Shown piece after piece: positions 1 to 6,914 of a stretch of DNA of 8,815 bases. The DNA comes from an uncultured Flavobacteriaceae bacterium (GTDB lineage: Bacteria > Bacteroidota > Bacteroidia > Flavobacteriales > Flavobacteriaceae). Each line of letters begins with the position of its first letter. Position 1 is the stretch's first letter. The notes beneath the pieces are model-generated. The model worked only from the letters and a program-made list of their open reading frames with translations, made no database searches and was not told the DNA's origin. The translations under genes were made by a program, and so were the position numbers. The stretch is from assembly GCA_945788155.1 (NCBI GenBank), contig CALZKX010000335.1:1-8815 (forward strand). The letters are read 5' to 3'.

Positions 1-450
1 ATTATCAATGAAATGAAACATTTAATTTTGTTACATAAAAAAGAACTAACTTTAAGTAAAATACCCAGTAAATACTTAAACATTAAAGGCATTAACAATG
101 ATGTTCGTATTGTGTTTGAGTGGAATGATAGAATGGCAGGGTTTGACTTACAGTTTGTAAACCCACAGAAAAAGTTTTTCACGTGGTCGCACACCAATGC
201 CGAAAATGCAGCACGTTTGCAAAACGAAAGCACACAAGGCTTTAATACCGAAGAGTTTTTGTTAATCGATGCCGAAAAGGGCGAATGGCTGATTAATGTA
301 GAGCCTAAACTACAAGGCAAGAAAACGCCTGTGGCATTAAAATACACGGTTTATAAAAACTATGGAAAAGCCAATGAGACCAAAACAATAAAGGTGTTGA
401 TATTAAACAACATCAAAGGCAAACAAATGTTGGGGAAAGTAATGATTTGA
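1..450 (+). CDS. C-terminal part of an unidentified protein (5' end outside window)
   Basis: The frame is open from base 1 to the TGA at 448-450, so this is probably the 3' end of a longer gene; the ATG at 13 is the first in view but nothing marks it as the true start. I do not recognise the family with confidence. The visible part looks like a small beta-rich domain: VRIVFEWNDRMAGFDLQFVNP, then a W-S-H-T segment, a GEWLINVEP strand and a closing KTIKVLIL strand. The general pattern (hydrophobic strand, W-N-D, xLQFVNP, H, later GEW) recalls the DUF2135-like sandwich domains at the ends of some large secreted bacterial proteins, but this is a loose resemblance. Base composition is clearly richer in G and C than in the peptide locus that follows, so it may lie outside that locus. 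It ends about 54 bases before the first leader RNA and does not obviously belong to the same operon. Confidence 0.6.
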   Translation: MINEMKHLILLHKKELTLSKIPSKYLNIKGINNDVRIVFEWNDRMAGFDLQFVNPQKKFFTWSHTNAENAARLQNESTQGFNTEEFLLIDAEKGEWLINVEPKLQGKKTPVALKYTVYKNYGKANETKTIKVLILNNIKGKQMLGKVMI

Positions 451-458
451 TTTTTAAA

Positions 459-489
459 CTGAACAAAAAAACAGGTTAATGTACACTTG
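459..489 (+). promoter_or_regulatory. Candidate flavobacterial promoter for the first precursor gene
   Basis: TACACTTG at 482-489 matches the flavobacterial -7 consensus TAnnTTTG in all but one position. CTG at 459-461 stands where the -33 TTG is expected, with a 20-base spacer. Transcription would begin near 496, just before the structured leader, which fits. The -33 match is imperfect and there is no experimental support, so this is a candidate only. Confidence 0.35.
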
Positions 490-503
490 GCTCTAAAAAG
501 CAT

Positions 504-581
504 CCTCTTATAAAGGGACAGACACAAACTGTGAGTGTCTTAAAATGTTCACAGCAAATATATTATTTAAAATTTTTAATT
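504..581 (+). promoter_or_regulatory. Structured 5' leader RNA, copy 1 (H-type pseudoknot)
   Basis: This is the first of three related leaders that precede the precursor-peptide genes. Stem 1 pairs AGACAC (520-525) with GTGTCT (535-540). Loop 1 is AAA (526-528). Stem 2 pairs CTGTGA (529-534), which lies inside the stem 1 loop, with TCACAG (549-554), across the 8-base loop TAAAATGT (541-548). This is the layout of an H-type pseudoknot with no base between the stems. A short hairpin (505-509 with 513-517, loop ATA) can form just before it. After it, 27 bases (555-581) that are A/T apart from the first C lead to the ATG. The same geometry, with compensatory changes in stem 2, is seen at 6558-6592 and 8223-8257. 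I do not recognise it as a named riboswitch or RNA family. Confidence 0.7.
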
Positions 582-653
582 ATGAAAAATTTGCAAAATT
601 TAAAAGGTGCTCAACTATTGAGCAAAAAAGAACAACAATCTATTAATGGTGGG
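520..653 (+). repeat. Direct repeat A, copy 1 (leader RNA plus leader-peptide codons)
   Basis: These 134 bases run from stem 1 of the pseudoknot to the second Gly of the GG cleavage site. By eye they match 8223-8356 at 126 of 134 positions with no gap. Similarity stops at the GG codons, so the core-peptide codons are not part of the repeat. The second precursor gene (6558-6687) is a more diverged member of the same family. Confidence 0.85.
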
Positions 654-803
654 GCTGATTTTACTTGTTATTGTGGTTTTACTGGTGGAGCTTGGGAGCA
701 ATTTACATTTGCAGTCAATGCAAACAGCATAGGTGATGCTCTTGAAGGAGCAGGTGTCGCTTGTGGTGGTAGAGGTGCTACATGTTCTGGTAACATGCAA
801 TAA
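582..803 (+). CDS. GG-leader precursor peptide 1 (bacteriocin-like)
   Basis: A 73-residue precursor. The leader is residues 1-24, ending LSKKEQQSINGG, which has the usual features of substrates of C39 peptidase transporters (L at -12, E at -8, I at -4, GG at -2/-1). Cleavage would release a 49-residue core rich in Gly and Ala with four Cys (29, 31, 61, 68), including a CYC pair near its start and a C-x6-C near its end. An in-frame GTG at 531 would add 17 residues, but it lies inside the pseudoknot and the corresponding frame upstream of peptide 2 is stopped by a TAA at 6580-6582, so ATG 582 is the start. A terminator hairpin follows. No modification enzyme is nearby, so the core may be only oxidised to disulfides. 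An antibacterial or signalling role is inferred from the family; nothing in the sequence decides between them. Confidence 0.85.
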   Translation: MKNLQNLKGAQLLSKKEQQSINGGADFTCYCGFTGGAWEQFTFAVNANSIGDALEGAGVACGGRGATCSGNMQ

Positions 804-816
804 TTTCATAGTTAAT

Positions 817-850
817 AACGGTCATTTAACAAAATGGCCGTTTTATTATT
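817..850 (+). terminator. Hairpin terminator/attenuator after precursor 1
   Basis: AACGGTCATTT (817-827) pairs with AAATGGCCGTT (832-842) over 11 bp with one G-T pair and loop AACA, followed by a T-rich run (841-850). It lies between precursor 1 and the GLPGLI gene, only 27 bases before that ATG, leaving little room for another promoter. Partial readthrough would therefore set the expression of the transporter genes below that of the precursor. Confidence 0.8.
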
Positions 851-876
851 TAATTGTATCAATAAATTTTAGTAAA

Positions 877-1677
877 ATGTTTGAAAAAAAAATACTTATT
901 CTGATTTTTTTAATATGGAATGCTACAGTATGTGCACAAAAAAAAACCACAACTGATTTTAATTATAAAGTAACTTATGAATTAACATATAGTTTAGATT
1001 CTACAGATTTAGATAATAAAAAATCTGAAGATATGGTGCTTTTCTTAGGAAATGATATCTCCTCGTACTCAAGTAGAGCCAAGCTTATTGGTAATACCGT
1101 AGTTATTAAGGGTAACTCGGCTCATACATCTAAGACATCTATTACCGATTTTCAATATGTGATAATAAAAAACTTTAAGCAAGATTTTTTAGCCTATACA
1201 TTGCAAATTGTTGACGACTTCTTTTATTATAAGCAAAAAATAGATCTATTTGAATGGAAGCTACATCAGGAAACTAAAGTTATAAAAGATTATAATGCAC
1301 AAAAAGCTACAATGACCTATTCTGGTCGTGATTATATTGCTTGGTTTACTTTAGATATTCCTATATCTGATGGACCTTTTAAATTTAACGGATTACCTGG
1401 GTTAATTTTAGAGATTACAGATTCTGAAAACCATTATGTTTTTAAACTAAAATCCTTTGAAAAACTCGAACCTAAAGTTCCTTTTAAAACTAATTTTAAA
1501 CATTACATTATTACAACAAAAGAAGAACTTAAAGAAGTATATAATAGATATAGAAGAGATCCTTTTTCGTATGTTAATAATCCAAACATAATAATCTCTC
1601 CTAAAACACATCAAAAGTATATTAAGTCTTTTACTGAACTCTTGGCGAAAGAAAATAACCGTATTGAAAAAAATTGA
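877..1677 (+). CDS. GLPGLI family secreted protein
   Basis: A 266-residue protein starting at ATG 877, in the context AGTAAAATG. Residues 1-20 form a signal peptide (KK, a long I/L/F run, then VCA before Q21), so it is exported to the periplasm or outer membrane. The diagnostic motif GLPGLI lies at 172-177, preceded by the family's usual W-F-T-x-D-I-P-I-x-D-G-P block (155-167) and followed by a L-E-I-x-D strand. These match the Bacteroidota GLPGLI family (TIGR01200), whose biochemical role is unknown and whose members often sit next to outer-membrane beta-barrel proteins and peptide-export genes. A longer in-frame start at 733 exists but overlaps precursor 1 and would bury the signal peptide, so it is rejected. 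The next gene begins 9 bases after the stop, so the two are probably co-transcribed. A role in product handling or self-protection is inference only. Confidence 0.9.
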   Translation: MFEKKILILIFLIWNATVCAQKKTTTDFNYKVTYELTYSLDSTDLDNKKSEDMVLFLGNDISSYSSRAKLIGNTVVIKGNSAHTSKTSITDFQYVIIKNFKQDFLAYTLQIVDDFFYYKQKIDLFEWKLHQETKVIKDYNAQKATMTYSGRDYIAWFTLDIPISDGPFKFNGLPGLILEITDSENHYVFKLKSFEKLEPKVPFKTNFKHYIITTKEELKEVYNRYRRDPFSYVNNPNIIISPKTHQKYIKSFTELLAKENNRIEKN

Positions 1678-1686
1678 TTCCCTTTT

Positions 1687-4329
1687 ATGCCTCGACTTAG
1701 TCTTTTATTAATAATCTTATTGTTCACTATCCCTCTGAGTTATGGTCAAAATTTGATTGAGGGTCACGTTAAGAACAATAATGGTAATCCACTTATTCGT
1801 GCAACCGTAAGCATTAAAAATCAAAATTCAAATGCAATTTTAAACTACGCTGTAACAGACTCTAAAGGCAAATTTTTAATTACTGTAGAATCTGATGTTT
1901 TAGACCTTGTTATCAGTATCTCTCACTTAGGGTATAAGGTTTTTACCAAAAACATTGAAAATGAGACTCAAAATTTAAGCATAGTATTAGAGGAATCACC
2001 AGAAGAATTAAAAGAAGTATTAGTTAAATCTGAGGTTATTAAGAAAAAAGGAGATACACTAAGCTATTCTGTATCTGCTTTTAAAGATCAAAAAGATAGG
2101 TCGATAGCAGATGTTCTGAAGAAAATGCCAGGCATAGAAGTCTTGCCTAACGGACAGATATTATATATGGGAAATCCAATAGAAAAATATTACATCGAAG
2201 GAATGGATATGTTGGAGGGACGCTACAATTTAGCAAATGAAAACATATCAGCTAATGATGTAAGTAAGGTCCAGGTTTTAGAAAATCATCAACCTATCAA
2301 GGTATTGGATAGTTTAGTGTTTTCAGATAGAACCTCATTAAATATTAAATTAATAAATAATGTTTCCGTAACAGGAGTTGCTGATATTGGTGGTGGTTTA
2401 AGTCCAATTTTATTCAAAACCAATATAACACCTTTAATTTTCACTAAGAAAAGTCAAGCACTGTTTAGCTATCAATATAATAATACTGGAGATGATTTAG
2501 CCAGAAATAATAATGACTTCTCAACAACAGACAATCAGGTTCAGGGATTTAGCGTATCAAAAAAGAACTTTCTCTCACTTCAAGGATTATCTATACCACC
2601 ATTTGAAGGTCGACGATGGTTAGATAATAATGACCACTTTGGTAACATCAATTACTTAGAGCGTTTAAAGAATAAGACTGACATTAAAATAAACCTATCA
2701 TATTTAAATGGTACTCGTTTAGATAATGGTGAAAGAAACACAATTTATATAGCTGACAATGATACTATAGCGTTCAAGGAAAAAGTAGAAAATTTAACAT
2801 TTTTGAATTCTTTAAACACTAAGTTTACTATAGAAAAAAATCTGTCTAAAAGTTATTTTCGAAATTCGTTTGCTGCTAAAATATTTTGGGACAGTCAAAG
2901 AGGTTCTGTTGTTAATGATAGCTTAAATGTTCTTCAAGAACTTTCAAATCCATATCTCATATTGACCAATGATCTTAAAATAATAAAACCCATAGGTAAA
3001 CAATTGTTAACGTTAAATTCTATTTCTGGTTACACTAAAACTGACCAAGAATTAATTATTTTTCCTGGACAGTTCGAAAATCTATTAAATGCAGGAGAAG
3101 GATTTGAAAACAAAAAGCAACGTACTGGATTGTCAACTTTTTTTTCCGAAAATACCGTTGGTTTTACAAAGAAACTGGGAGATTTTTCAATTTCACCTAA
3201 AGTAGGGTTTGCATATAAAAACCAACAATTAACATCTAACTTATTTAAATCTGTTAATGGAAATCAGTCAGAAATTGGTTCCGATTTTGAAAATAACTTA
3301 CAATTAATCAATTCAAATGTATTCATTACCAACTATTCGAATTTTGAACAAAATAGATGGACGATTGTACTGAAATCACCTCTGTACTTGCGTTATTTTA
3401 AAACAAAAAATAGAATTTCAGGGCAGCAACAGACTATTACAAGGTTAAATTTCGAACCTAATTTATCAATAACTAAAAAACTCTCCCCATATTGGAAAGT
3501 GAATATTAGAGGAGCTATTGATAATAAATTTGGTCAAATTGATAATTTGTTTGATGGTTATATGCTTAGAAACTATTTGAGCTTATTGAGATATAATTCT
3601 ATTCTCAGTGAAGATGTTAGATATTTTTCTTCAATAAATGTCAACTATAGAAACGTATTAAAAGCCATATTTGCGAGAATATCATTTTCTTTAAGTAGAA
3701 ATGAGAATAATTTACTTTATAATAATTCAGTAGCCGATAATGGGTCTTTGATAATAGAGAGTATTGAACGAGATAATGAAAGCACAGCTCAAAGTATAAA
3801 TTTTAGCATAAGTAAATATTTAAGCAAAATGAAAACAACCTTTACTGCTGGTAGTATATTTTCATTTTCCGAAAATCCACAAATAGTAAATGGCAACTTT
3901 GGTTCATTTAAAAATGTAAGCCAAGAATATAATTTGAATATAGAATCAGAAATTACAAAATGGTTTAGTCTGAGTGGAAGCACTAATATTACAGTATCTG
4001 AATTACGTTTTACAGATAATCAATTTAGTGAAGTCAAAAATTGGGAGAATACTATGGCAGCATTCTTTTATATAAGTGATCATGAAATTTTTAATATCGA
4101 TGCAGAGCATTATAATAATATTGGGACGAGTAACAATAATAACTACTTTTTAAATTTTAGCTATCAATTTACATTTAAAAAATATAACCTTGATGCTAAG
4201 ATAATTTGGAATAACGTATTAAATACAAGAAACTATGTGAGTGTGTATAACGGTCAGTTTTTTAGTAACGAAAATCTCTATACGCTTAGGCCTTCTCAGC
4301 TTTTGATTAGTTTTAAATTCTCATTATAA
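1687..4329 (+). CDS. TonB-dependent-receptor-like outer-membrane beta-barrel with carboxypeptidase regulatory-like domain
   Basis: An 880-residue protein. A signal peptide (1-20, ending SYG before Q21) is followed by a carboxypeptidase regulatory-like Ig fold (about 22-102: IEGHVKNNNGNPLIRATVSI, then TDSKGKF and SHLGY). Next comes a plug-type domain (about 120-222) with ADVLKKMPGIEV, IEGMDML, VQVLENHQPIK and SLNIKL. The rest is a long series of alternating beta strands ending RPSQLLISFKFSL, as in outer-membrane barrels. The plug belongs to the Bacteroidota branch of TonB-dependent-receptor-like proteins, often annotated as 'TonB-dependent receptor' or 'outer membrane beta-barrel family protein'. 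I see no clear TonB box. It lies between the GLPGLI gene (9-base gap) and the ABC transporter (28-base gap to ATG 4358), so it probably works with peptide export, either as an outer-membrane path or as a receptor for the product. Which of these applies cannot be told from sequence. Confidence 0.9.
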   Translation: MPRLSLLLIILLFTIPLSYGQNLIEGHVKNNNGNPLIRATVSIKNQNSNAILNYAVTDSKGKFLITVESDVLDLVISISHLGYKVFTKNIENETQNLSIVLEESPEELKEVLVKSEVIKKKGDTLSYSVSAFKDQKDRSIADVLKKMPGIEVLPNGQILYMGNPIEKYYIEGMDMLEGRYNLANENISANDVSKVQVLENHQPIKVLDSLVFSDRTSLNIKLINNVSVTGVADIGGGLSPILFKTNITPLIFTKKSQALFSYQYNNTGDDLARNNNDFSTTDNQVQGFSVSKKNFLSLQGLSIPPFEGRRWLDNNDHFGNINYLERLKNKTDIKINLSYLNGTRLDNGERNTIYIADNDTIAFKEKVENLTFLNSLNTKFTIEKNLSKSYFRNSFAAKIFWDSQRGSVVNDSLNVLQELSNPYLILTNDLKIIKPIGKQLLTLNSISGYTKTDQELIIFPGQFENLLNAGEGFENKKQRTGLSTFFSENTVGFTKKLGDFSISPKVGFAYKNQQLTSNLFKSVNGNQSEIGSDFENNLQLINSNVFITNYSNFEQNRWTIVLKSPLYLRYFKTKNRISGQQQTITRLNFEPNLSITKKLSPYWKVNIRGAIDNKFGQIDNLFDGYMLRNYLSLLRYNSILSEDVRYFSSINVNYRNVLKAIFARISFSLSRNENNLLYNNSVADNGSLIIESIERDNESTAQSINFSISKYLSKMKTTFTAGSIFSFSENPQIVNGNFGSFKNVSQEYNLNIESEITKWFSLSGSTNITVSELRFTDNQFSEVKNWENTMAAFFYISDHEIFNIDAEHYNNIGTSNNNNYFLNFSYQFTFKKYNLDAKIIWNNVLNTRNYVSVYNGQFFSNENLYTLRPSQLLISFKFSL

Positions 4330-4357
4330 ACTTAATATTTAACTATTATTCTGTAAA

Positions 4358-4376
4358 ATGCCAAAATTCCCAACAA
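4358..4376 (+). other. Frame disruption at the start of the ABC transporter gene
   Basis: ATG 4358 and codon CAA 4374 are 16 bases apart, so they are not in the same frame; the ATG frame reaches a stop after 17 codons. The long frame is open from the stop at 4314-4316 but has no ATG, GTG or TTG until 4524. Removing one base from AAAA (4363-4366) or CCC (4369-4371) restores a continuous gene. The rest of the gene shows no other damage. Confidence 0.8.
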
Positions 4377-6536
4377 ACAGAAGCCAAAGATTGCGGTCCA
4401 ACCTGTATTAAGATTATTGCCAAACATTATGGTAAAACTATTAACACACAACAATTACGTAAGCTAAGTGAAACTACACGAGAAGGCAGTAGTTTATTAG
4501 GTTTAAGCGAGGCAGTCGAGAGTATGGGCTTTCGTTCTCTTGGAGTTAAACTTACCTATACAAAACTATTAGAAGCACCTTTGCCTTGTATTGTACATTG
4601 GAATAAAAATCATTATGTCGTACTCTATAAAATAAGAAAGAATACTATTTATATCTCCGATCCTGCTCATGGATTAATAACCTACACAAAACAAGAATTT
4701 ATTAAACATTGGATTGGTAATAATGCTGATGAAAACACCGAAGAAGGTATCGCTCTATTAATAGAGCCAACACCACGTTTTTACCAATCAGATTTTGATA
4801 AAGATGAAAAGTTTGGTTTCAATTTTATATTCAAATACCTCTTTAAATACAAGAAGTTTGTTGTTCAGTTAATTATAGGGCTTCTCGCTGGCAGTTTATT
4901 ACAACTTATCTTTCCGTTTTTAACACAAAGCGTTGTAGATGTTGGTATTGCAAATCAAGATCTCAATTTTATTTACCTTATTCTTTTTGCACAGTTATTT
5001 TTGTTCCTTGGTAAAGCCAGTTTAGAGATTATTAGAAGCTGGATACTTCTTCATTTAAGTACACGTATCAACATTTCTTTAATTTCAGATTTTTTTATAA
5101 AACTCATGAAATTACCAATCTCCTATTTTGATGTACGCATGACAGGAGATTTACTACAGCGTATAAATGACCACAAACGTATTGAACGTATTTTAACCAC
5201 CTCGTCTTTAACCATTCTTTTTTCAATGTTTAATCTAGTTGTCTTCAGCTTTGTTCTTGGATATTACAGTCTTCAAATTTTTAGTGTTTTTGTTTTAGGG
5301 AGTTTACTATACATAGCATGGGTATTGTTCTTTTTTAAACGTAGAAAAGCACTTGATTATAAACGATTTTCAGAAGTAAGTCAAGAGCAAAGTAAAGTAA
5401 TTGAGCTTATTAATGGGATGCAGGAAATAAAGCTACATAATGCCGAACGACGTATGCGTTGGAATTGGGAATATGTACAGGCACGTTTATTTAAAGTCGC
5501 CACAAAAAGTTTAGCACTAGAGCAAACCCAAAGTGTTGGTTCTAATTTCATAAATGAACTGAAAAATATGTTCATTACTATTTTATCTGCTAAACTTGTT
5601 ATAGATGGTGATATTACGTTAGGGATGATGATGGCTATCAGTTACATCGTAGGTCAGTTAAACAGTCCAATAACACAGCTTATAAGCTTTATGAGAGATG
5701 TACAGGACGCTAAAATTTCTGTAGATCGTTTGGGTGAAATTCATAATATGGAAGATGAAGAAAACCCAGGAGATGAAAAAATCACTAATATACCAGAAAA
5801 CGCCTCTATAAAGCTAAGCAATATTTCATTTAGATATATTGGAGGTTTGGAACCTGTTTTAAAAGATTTATCATTAACCCTTCCAGCAAATAAAACAACA
5901 GCTATTGTTGGCGTAAGTGGTAGCGGCAAAACAACCTTAATGAAATTACTGTTGCGTTTTTATGATATTGACAAAGGTGAGATTACTATAAATAATCATA
6001 ATCTTAATAATATCTCTCAAAAAATGTGGAGAGACTATTGTGGCGTGGTTATGCAAGAAGGCTATATTTTTAATGATACCATAGCTAAAAATATTGGTGT
6101 TGGTGAAGACTATGTTGACTCAAAAAAGTTAGCTCATGCCATAGATATTGCAAATATCTCTGATTATATAGATGGATTACCCCTTGGGCTAAACACCAAA
6201 ATTGGAGCTGAAGGTTCAGGATTAAGTACAGGGCAAAAGCAACGTTTATTAATAGCTAGAGCCGTTTATAAAAACCCCAAGTTTTTATTTTTTGACGAAG
6301 CTACTTCCGCTCTTGATGCTAAAAACGAAAAAGTCATCATGGAAAGACTAGAAACTTTTTTTACAGGCAAAACAGCTGTCGTAATTGCTCATCGTTTAAG
6401 TACTGTTAAAAATGCACATCAAATTGTGGTTCTAGATAAAGGAAAAATTGTAGAAGTAGGCAACCACAAAGAACTTATCAAATTTAAAGGAGATTATTAC
6501 AATTTAGTGAAAAACCAATTAGAATTAGGAAACTAA
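4358..6536 (+). CDS. C39 peptidase-containing ABC transporter (PCAT), apparent frameshift near N-terminus
   Basis: An inner-membrane exporter that removes the GG leader and moves the core peptide across the membrane. From CAA 4374 on, the frame is intact: QTEAKDCGPTC (catalytic Cys codon 4392-4394, Gln six residues before it), the NHYVVLY His, and the ISDPA Asp complete the C39 triad. A six-helix membrane domain follows, then an ATPase with GVSGSGKTT (Walker A), Q-loop VVMQEG, LSTGQ signature, FLFFDEATSALD (Walker B) and IAHR switch His. The likely start, ATG 4358 in a TAAAATG context, reads MPKFP and is one base out of frame with the rest. With one base removed the protein is 725 residues, the length I would expect for this family. 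The first ATG in the long frame (4524) would lose the catalytic Cys. Precursor 2 and the HlyD gene follow directly. Confidence 0.85.
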
Positions 6537-6542
6537 ATACAT

Positions 6543-6621
6543 CCTTTCGCGAAGGGCAGACACAAACCTTGAGTGTCTTTAAATGATCAAGGCTTTTAAC
6601 AATTATTTAAAATTTTTAATT
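6543..6621 (+). promoter_or_regulatory. Structured 5' leader RNA, copy 2 (H-type pseudoknot, covarying stem)
   Basis: Starts six bases after the ABC transporter stop. Stem 1 is AGACAC (6558-6563) with GTGTCT (6573-6578), loop 1 is AAA, stem 2 is CCTTGA (6567-6572) with TCAAGG (6587-6592), and loop 3 is TTAAATGA (6579-6586). All segment lengths equal those of copies 1 and 3, while both strands of stem 2 have changed together at two positions. A hairpin of 5 bp (6543-6547 with 6551-6555) precedes it. The 29 bases to ATG 6622 end in a 22-base A/T run that is the same as in the other copies except at its first positions. No good promoter is visible, so it is probably transcribed by readthrough from the transporter operon. 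Confidence 0.7.
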
Positions 6622-6687
6622 ATGAAAAATTTACAAAAATTAGGAAAAGCTTTAAACAAAGCTGAACAAAAACAAATTAATGGTGGT
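6558..6687 (+). repeat. Diverged member of repeat A (leader RNA plus leader-peptide codons)
   Basis: Shares stem 1, loop 1, the A/T run before the ATG and the first codons (MKNLQ) with the copies at 520-653 and 8223-8356. It differs in stem 2, in the middle of the leader peptide, and is two codons shorter. The GG codons end the similarity. Confidence 0.7.
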
Positions 6688-6804
6688 GAAGCATGTAAAG
6701 CTAGCCAAACTTATGAGCAGTGTATGCCTAATCCCTCTGTAGGAGTAGTATGGAACCAGTACCCTAACAGTAATCTAGGAGATTGTTGTATTTATCTTAC
6801 CTAG
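6622..6804 (+). CDS. GG-leader precursor peptide 2 (bacteriocin-like)
   Basis: A 60-residue precursor with a 22-residue leader (ending LNKAEQKQINGG) and a 38-residue predicted core with four Cys (25, 34, 55, 56), including an unusual CC pair near the C-terminus, and a Trp and several Pro. ATG 6622 is chosen over the upstream ATG 6583 because the sequence around 6622 is the conserved start context of all three precursor genes, and 6583 lies within the pseudoknot. The gene sits between the ABC transporter and HlyD genes, splitting the two export components. The core does not align with the other two cores. It is presumably cleaved and exported by the neighbouring transporter, since its leader has the same key positions. 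Activity is unknown. Confidence 0.82.
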   Translation: MKNLQKLGKALNKAEQKQINGGEACKASQTYEQCMPNPSVGVVWNQYPNSNLGDCCIYLT

Positions 6805-6825
6805 AGTAGAGGTATAGTTTTATAA

Positions 6826-6860
6826 AATATATAGAGGTTTAATTTAAGCCTCTATATATT
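6826..6860 (+). terminator. Hairpin terminator/attenuator after precursor 2
   Basis: AATATATAGAGG (6826-6837) pairs perfectly with CCTCTATATATT (6849-6860), and four further inner pairs (6838-6841 with 6845-6848) leave a 3-base loop. The T run after it is weak, so it may act as a partial terminator or an mRNA-stabilising hairpin between precursor 2 and the HlyD gene. Confidence 0.6.
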
Positions 6861-6914
6861 AATTTAAACCGTCTAACAATTTTACCATTTAAATTTTTGT
6901 AACTAAAATATAAT

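Noticed and set aside
520..540. The AGACAC/GTGTCT inverted repeat as a simple operator or CRISPR-like repeat.
   Set aside because: There are only three copies, kilobases apart, each before a precursor gene, and the extra paired segment outside the hairpin with compensatory changes fits RNA structure better.
531..581. In-frame GTG starts at 531 and 8234 that would lengthen precursors 1 and 3 by 17 residues.
   Set aside because: The extension is encoded by the pseudoknot; it is interrupted by TAA at 6580-6582 in the copy before precursor 2, and the GG leaders have the expected length from ATG 582 and 8285.
733..876. Longer start for the GLPGLI gene at 733.
   Set aside because: It overlaps precursor 1 and the terminator hairpin and would place the signal peptide 48 residues inside the protein.
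4358..4376. A programmed +1 frameshift in the ABC transporter start.
   Set aside because: There is no familiar slippery codon or stop-codon signal at the shift point; kept only as a remote alternative to a sequencing error or mutation.
6583..6621. ATG 6583 as the start of precursor 2.
   Set aside because: It lies in loop 3 of the pseudoknot and adds residues not conserved in the other precursors; ATG 6622 has the shared start context.
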